This document shows, piece after piece, positions 49,501 to 64,000 of a stretch of 64,000 nt of DNA; the stretch's first letter is position 1, and every line of letters begins with the position of its first letter. The DNA lies in contig JACAXG010000253.1 of NCBI GenBank assembly GCA_018881555.1, positions 1-64,000 of the forward strand, written 5' to 3'. The stretch is from Amblyornis subalaris. Taxonomy: Eukaryota > Chordata > Aves > Passeriformes > Ptilonorhynchidae. The notes under the pieces were generated by a model, which did not search any database, was not told the origin of the DNA, and worked only from the letters and a program-made list of their open reading frames with translations. The position numbers and the translations under genes are program-made.

Positions 49501-52076
49501 TCGTACCTAAAACAACTCCTTGAGCTCCTCGGTAGTAACTGTGAGTCACTGCTCTAAAGCGCTCCTGTCCTGCTGTGTCCTGGAGAGGGAGGGCAAAAAA
49601 ACCCCAAACACACAACATCAAATACATTCAGAACAAAAAAGGTATTTTAAACTAAACAAGAGGAGTAAATTTAAAATTTTCCTGACCAGTAACGATACAT
49701 GAAACATTAAGATACAAGAATGAGGAAAACAGCCAGAAAACAGCAGCAGGAGCAACTGAAAATGGTTAAGGAGTGGTTGAAAAGCATGGAGAAGACTTGA
49801 TTGAAAGGGAAAGCATTAAGCAGACACCTGTAACACGAGTGAGACAACAAGAAAGTAAAAGGGACTCTAGAGAGATACATAAAAGACAAGCAGCCACATT
49901 TTTAAACCACTACGTTTAAAACCAGCTGAACTGAATGAGGTGAGGAATAACTGATTTTCCAGTGAGAGACACTGCAGGAACAGAAACGCAGCGGTTCCAA
50001 ACATCTCCCTTTGCTCCTCCCACCACAAGGAAGAAGAATCTAGTTAGAAAGAACTACTTCAAGACTGCTACAAACCTAAGTAGATCAGAAATTTAAAATC
50101 AGTAGTTTCATTCAATTATTACTGCAGTATGTCACACTTATCCTCATGAATAAGTGGGAATAAGCAAAGTACTAAGTACAATATGAAATTCAAAAAACAA
50201 ATCACACAAATATAATTTGTCAAAAATATTTTATTTCCTTTTATGTACATTTTACAATTGATAGACTAACAACTATATTGTAATTTATTTATTCTTTGTT
50301 TAAAAAAAAGAAACTAAAATTGGCAATATATTTACTGAATTCGATTCATTGTTACTATGGAAATTGTACTTTAGGCATCTACGGACACATGGACACTAAA
50401 GGAAGCTCCTTTTTGACTTTGAGGCACTGTTTATGCATTAAAGTTTTTATTTAAAATTGTACAACTGGACTGGTGTGTCATCATGTCTGCCCCACAGTTA
50501 GCAGTTTCTCCTGATGGTGTTGCAGACTGCTGCAAAAGTGTGTCTTCCAGCTATAAAAGTTGTGCAGGTTCTGGCCTTACTTTTAATTTCACAGCAAAGA
50601 GACACGCCCCTGTGTGATTAGGGAAAAAATGCCGTTCTTACTCTCAGAAAAGCTTCTGCTTTTTGTGCAGCATATTCAGAATACAGCCAATACATATGCT
50701 CACTGGCTAGAACAAGTGTGCCTTCACCACTCTTGCTTTGCATTCTGTACACAACATGTGAGTGGAAACAAAAAAATAATTCAAGTTTTGGCACTTATAT
50801 TACTTTCGTTAATACCAGCCCAAAGTATGTTTGTGCTCTCTTTCCAACAGTCCCAATTAGTTAATTAGTAATGGCGTTTTCTTTCTCAAATACCTATGAC
50901 CATACACATTAAATCTTTCCTTCCTAAGGCTCTTTCACTCCACGTAGAAGAATAAAATGTTTGTTTTATATTATAAATAATCCTGATCACCCAGCTGCAA
51001 TCTGATTTCACAGTTTGCAGATGCTGAAAATACAGCATCAGGAAGTTCAGGACAAATGCTCAAGTTTCCCAGTAAATCTGAATCGACCTTTAAATAGTTC
51101 AAGTTTTGGGGGTTTTTGCATGATTTTAACCGAAATAAAGCATCTGGACTGACTCTGGTGTAGTATACACACAGAGCTGCTACACATCCACTCTGAAAGG
51201 AATGATTTTCTGACAGGAAATCATCCAGCTCATCAGTCAGATTATCTCCTTCCTGCGGTTTACTCGATTTCTGTGCCTCTGACTCACACTGGCACGGAAC
51301 GCCTGCCTTTCTCGCATGCCAGCATCTTCCGAAGTTTTAACACTTCACAGAGCCCTTGAGAAACTGCAGGAAGGAGCAGTCAAAGTCTCTACTAGAACTG
51401 AAGGAAGACCCAAACCTTGATAAGGAAGCCTTTAGTGTTTTCGTTCTGCAACTACTGTACGATCATGACCGACACTCATCCCACATGCACTGCAGCCTAA
51501 GTATACAATCTCAACATGCAGAAGACTGTAGCAAAGAGAGACGAGGAGGAGGAGGAGGAGGAGGAGGAGGAGGAGGAGGAGGAGGAAGAAAAATCCCAAA
51601 AAGATGCTCTTGAAGCTTGTACATCTCTCGACAACCAACCTATGCCCATCTGTCCGGAACAAGACCTACCCATATGGCAAGCTGTACCACACGGCCCTCC
51701 ACCACCATTTTCTTCTCTTTAAAATCAACACCTAAGACGTCAGAAAGGGGAAGCTGGTCAGAAGGAACTGTCGAATGCTCGCACTCGCAGCCTTGCATAA
51801 TCCCTGCTCCCCAGCGCTTCCTCTCGCCAATGGGACCCCAACGAGACCAACCCCGGCTGCGGGCGGGTCCCAGACTCACCCACGGTGTGTTTCAGAGACG
51901 GATCAAACGTGCCGTCCGTGAACCTCTGCAGGAGGCTGTGGGGAAAGAAACAGCGGGCTCAGCCTGGCGCCGCTTAGCCCGGCACCGCCCGCCCGCGGCC
52001 CGCGGCAGCACCTGGACTTGCCCACACCGCTGTCTCCGACCAGCAGCAGCTTCAGGGTGAGGCCCGCGGGCTCCAT
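46352..52076 (-). CDS. RAB18-like: RAB18-like small GTPase
   Basis: A Ras-superfamily GTPase switch; RAB18 itself acts on lipid droplets, the endoplasmic reticulum and vesicle traffic. Seven coding exons join in phase (52076-52012, 51935-51880, 51731-51670, 49579-49507, 48497-48382, 47414-47348, 46527-46352) to give 204 aa, against 206 for human RAB18. All GTPase motifs are present: GDSGVGKS (14-21), switch I Thr39, DTAGQE (62-67), NKTD (120-123) and ETSAK (147-151). RAB18 hallmarks are [31 protein letters not shown] and a tail with two spaced cysteines, CSSYCSLT, comparable to CGGYCSVL in RAB18. The N-terminus and switch flanks differ clearly from RAB18, so I take it as a paralog. Head-to-head with DUSP3, tail-to-tail with MPP3. 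Confidence 0.93.
47348..47414 (-). CDS. RAB18-like: RAB18-like coding exon 6
   Basis: Acceptor ctctgcag; codes [18 protein letters not shown] to LLFI plus one base; donor GTATGC. Confidence 0.94.
47620..47735 (-). mobile_element. Short CR1 LINE 3' fragment
   Basis: cacagaatcacagaatctcctgagctggaaaggaccca-type start, read as pieces of the CR1 3' end in reverse. It lies in the RAB18-like intron between exons 6 and 5. Right boundary approximate. Confidence 0.75.
47736..48381. other. RAB18-like intron remainder
   Basis: Nothing recognised. The introns 48498-49506 and 49580-51669 hold a G-rich run (49144-49170), A/T-rich sequence with several AATAAA on the minus strand (50215-50300) and the GGA repeat at 51541-51588. 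Confidence 0.45.
48382..48497 (-). CDS. RAB18-like: RAB18-like coding exon 5
   Basis: Acceptor gttaccag; completes Val, then [18 protein letters not shown] to MLVGNKTDK; donor GTCAGT. Confidence 0.94.
49507..49579 (-). CDS. RAB18-like: RAB18-like coding exon 4
   Basis: Acceptor ctctccag; codes [18 protein letters not shown] to GVVL plus one base; donor GTACGA. Switch II. Confidence 0.93.
51541..51588. repeat. GGA/GAG trinucleotide microsatellite
   Basis: About 16 uninterrupted trinucleotide units, in the RAB18-like intron about 80 bases from exon 3 (TCC repeat on the gene's strand). It generates poly-Glu or poly-Gly open frames that are not genes. Confidence 0.95.
51670..51731 (-). CDS. RAB18-like: RAB18-like coding exon 3
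   Basis: Acceptor gtcttag; completes Gly, then [20 protein letters not shown]; donor GTAGGT. Switch I/interswitch segment. Confidence 0.93.
51880..51935 (-). CDS. RAB18-like: RAB18-like coding exon 2
   Basis: Acceptor ccccacag; codes [19 protein letters not shown] plus one base; donor GTGAGT. Intron before it is only 76 bases. Confidence 0.93.
52012..52076 (-). CDS. RAB18-like: RAB18-like coding exon 1
   Basis: Codes [20 protein letters not shown] and S plus two bases; donor CCAG/GTGCTG (weak). The ATG directly precedes the conserved first beta strand, as in RAB18. Confidence 0.92.
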
Positions 52077-52192
52077 GCCCCGCGCTGCCCGGCCCCGGCC
52101 CCGGCCCCGGTGGTTGGCAGCGGCCGCCAGCGCTGCGCCCTCACGGCCCCGCGCGCTCCTCGCGGCCCGGCCCGGCCCGGCCCCGCGGCTGA

Positions 52193-61759
<9,567 letters not shown>

Positions 61760-62530
61760 AACAGAGCACTGTATTATTTTTTTTTTAGTTTCTCAAACCT
61801 TTAGCGGATGTTTTAGGTGCTTTAGAGACCCAAATTTCAACCACCAAGCTAAAGCGAGGCAGAATGCCTGCTGGGCCAGTGAAAGTGTCTTTCTCGAACT
61901 CTGTGACCATCTTTCAAGAGGGCACAAAATTGTGTCACTGTTTGGAACTGTTGCAATAAAGAGATGTTTTTAGAGGGATAACTCCAGTGATAACAGCTGT
62001 CTTCACATGTATTTCAGAGCCCCTGCTGACTCCATAGCATATATGGTTTGCTTTGTCTTTAATCTCACCAGAGCACCAGTTTCTGAAAGCCCCAGCACAT
62101 CTCTTCACTCACCCTTAATAGGAGCACTGTAATTTCTAAAGCTTCTTTTTCATGCACTCAGGTGCCTAAAGTTTGAATGTAGGAGCTTCGAGGAATGAAG
62201 AAGCATATATACAAATGCACAGATGCACTCACTTGTAAAATGAAGTGCATGCAGTGTTTTGTGTGGATTTATGCAATACACAGTGTGTGATAGTAAAGCC
62301 ATTCAGAGCCCATTCTTGATGCACACTATATTTCCAAGAATAGTTGTATCTCTTGCTGTTGTGATTGACATGAAATAGTCTGTTACTAAATGCTCTTTTA
62401 TTTTTATTTTGAAGTCATACTAGAAAAAAATGTCAAGAGGAGATGCTGAGGGAAAAACTTGAATAAGGAAGAAATAATGTTACTATTTAAAGTGCTTGTC
62501 GTGGATTATAATAAAGTCCTAAGTATCAGA
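61760..62530 (+). other. DUSP3: DUSP3 3' UTR
   Basis: Two polyadenylation signals, AATAAA at 61955-61960 and at 62510-62515, suggest alternative ends. Human DUSP3 has a long 3' UTR, so it may run further. Confidence 0.6.
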
Positions 62531-64000
62531 ATATAATGACTTTCAAAGCTTGTATGGAATTACAGTGTCTTTATCTCTTCTTTACTATCACTGTTCAGTA
62601 ACACAGGATGGAATGAGCACACATGCAGATTACTTCCAGCAGGGCAGCACACGTGTGCTCACAAGGCAGTTTGCAGAAGAACACTCTTGACTTCTTGGAT
62701 TGCTTGCATGGTATCATTAAATAAAAATGAGCATTGTAATGTACCACATTGTATAGGAAATATTTACTTTCTATTNAAATAAATGATGTCTTGATTCTGT
62801 TTGCCATGCAGATGAAATGGGTCATGGCAGTGTTGGGAGAGGGAACTTTGTTTGCAGTATGCCTGACTTAGTGTGTGAATGTGTACCTTCAAGTTACAGC
62901 ACTGTATTAATGCAAATGATCTCCCACTGCAAACTTGGAATTGTTGGTTAAACTAACAAACCAGGGTGACTGTGTCCGTTCTTACCTGTGCTTTAATGTA
63001 GTTCTAGAATGAAAAACCTTAACACTATTTTAAACAGAAACACTGTGCACTAGTAACACATGTAATCCCAGATCTAGTTTTGTCTACTCAGTTTAGTAAC
63101 CAAAAATCACGAAGGAGATGTATACATTTTTGTACTTCTGTTGTTGGGGTTGTGTGGTTTGGAGATGTGGGCGTGGCAGGGGGAAGTTCTGTATAGCAAA
63201 GTAACTTTCTTGACGTTAAACTCCAGAGGTGATTATTCTGCTTACCAGTCTTAGTGTCCCTTGCACAGGATGGAACTGCCAAATCAAGTAGCCTTTTCTC
63301 TCTTGTGTCCTTCAAAGTGACAGTTGAGGAACACTCTACATAGTGTTTCCTGTCAGCTCTCCAAAGTCAGTATTCAGTGCTTGCTTTGAATCAGGATGGT
63401 TCAGCAATAATGACCAGTAGTCAATTCCACTAGCTAATTACATACCTGTTTGCTTTCTCCCGTTAATCCATTTAAGCAGGATTAAATTAATTGCTTCTTC
63501 AAAATCTCTAGTTATTAATTTCATGCTGTGTGAAGTAGAAGTAGTGGCTTTGGAAACAGGAATATTGGCCTTATCTTTTCTACAATACTGACTTTTCGTA
63601 CTGTAGTCTAATTTATAAATTACCTTCTAAAATTTTTACTGTAAACATAGAATTTTTTTGTCTTGTCTCACACCATGTATTCTTAATACCTATCTGCACT
63701 ATAAGGGAGATTCATGTGGATGCACTTTGTCTTTCACCTTTTACTTGGAAGTCAAAATTCCAGTCTATTAAAGAACTAAGAAACCGTGCGGCGTTAGAAG
63801 TTTGTTACTCTTCCCCAGACTGTAAAAAGGCTCGTAGCTGTCACGTTGAAACCAGAATGGTTTGTTAAAATTGAGTCTGTTTACCTTATGGCAATGTTTC
63901 TGTAGTTGTCAAGAAATACTGCAAATCAAAACATAGAGGAATGTGTTCTCATATTCAAGGTAATCTTTTACTTCATAGGACACTGGTCACGTTAGTGGTA
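62531..64000. other. DUSP3 distal 3' UTR or intergenic flank
   Basis: AT-rich; no conserved frame seen. Another AATAAA-like site lies near 62766-62772 beside an N call. Confidence 0.4.

Noticed and set aside
51356..51722. Glu- or Gly-rich frames
   Set aside because: Produced by the GGA microsatellite; the real coding part nearby is the minus-strand RAB18-like exon.

Overview
This window is vertebrate nuclear DNA, almost certainly from a bird and probably a passerine. The genes have short exons with GT-AG introns. Three CpG-rich promoter blocks stand out from AT-rich surroundings. There are several CR1 LINE 3' fragments and ERV LTRs of types I associate with bird, especially passerine, genomes. 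About a dozen isolated N calls and one 50-N gap (14165-14214) show it is a draft assembly. I found no bacterial features, tRNA, rRNA or CRISPR.

Four protein genes can be rebuilt exon by exon with reading phase preserved at every junction. (1) A GIRK1/KCNJ3-type inward-rectifier K+ channel lies on the minus strand (3 coding exons, 13783 down to 3299, 479 aa). (2) MPP3, a membrane-associated guanylate-kinase scaffold, lies on the plus strand (18 coding exons, 22768-43381, 586 aa). (3) A RAB18-like small GTPase lies on the minus strand (7 coding exons, 52076 down to 46352, 204 aa). (4) DUSP3/VHR, a small dual-specificity phosphatase, lies on the plus strand (3 coding exons, 52298-61759, 184 aa).

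Layout: 1-1202 is the 5' end of an endogenous retrovirus on the minus strand (LTR, primer-binding site and a gag-like frame open to the window edge). 1203-14700 is the channel gene, including a GC-rich minisatellite before its start codon. 14700-19400 is intergenic with an ERV LTR. 19430-20560 is a CpG island that probably drives MPP3. 22681-43800 is MPP3, with a CR1 and an ERV LTR in its introns. 43800-46350 is the convergent MPP3/RAB18-like 3' region. 46352-52076 is the RAB18-like gene. 52077-52297 is a shared head-to-head promoter with DUSP3. 52298-62520 is DUSP3, with a long solo LTR in intron 2. The rest is 3' flank.

MPP3 next to DUSP3 in the same orientation matches, from memory, the human 17q21 block. 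The two other genes are less expected there. The channel is clearly GIRK1-type but differs from GIRK1 more than I would expect of a bird KCNJ3 ortholog. The small GTPase is RAB18-type but sits beside MPP3, whereas human RAB18 sits near MPP7. The most interesting reading of the window is that it keeps whole-genome-duplication paralogs of KCNJ3 and RAB18 that mammals appear to have lost. That rests on recalled sequences and gene order and needs a tree and a synteny comparison.
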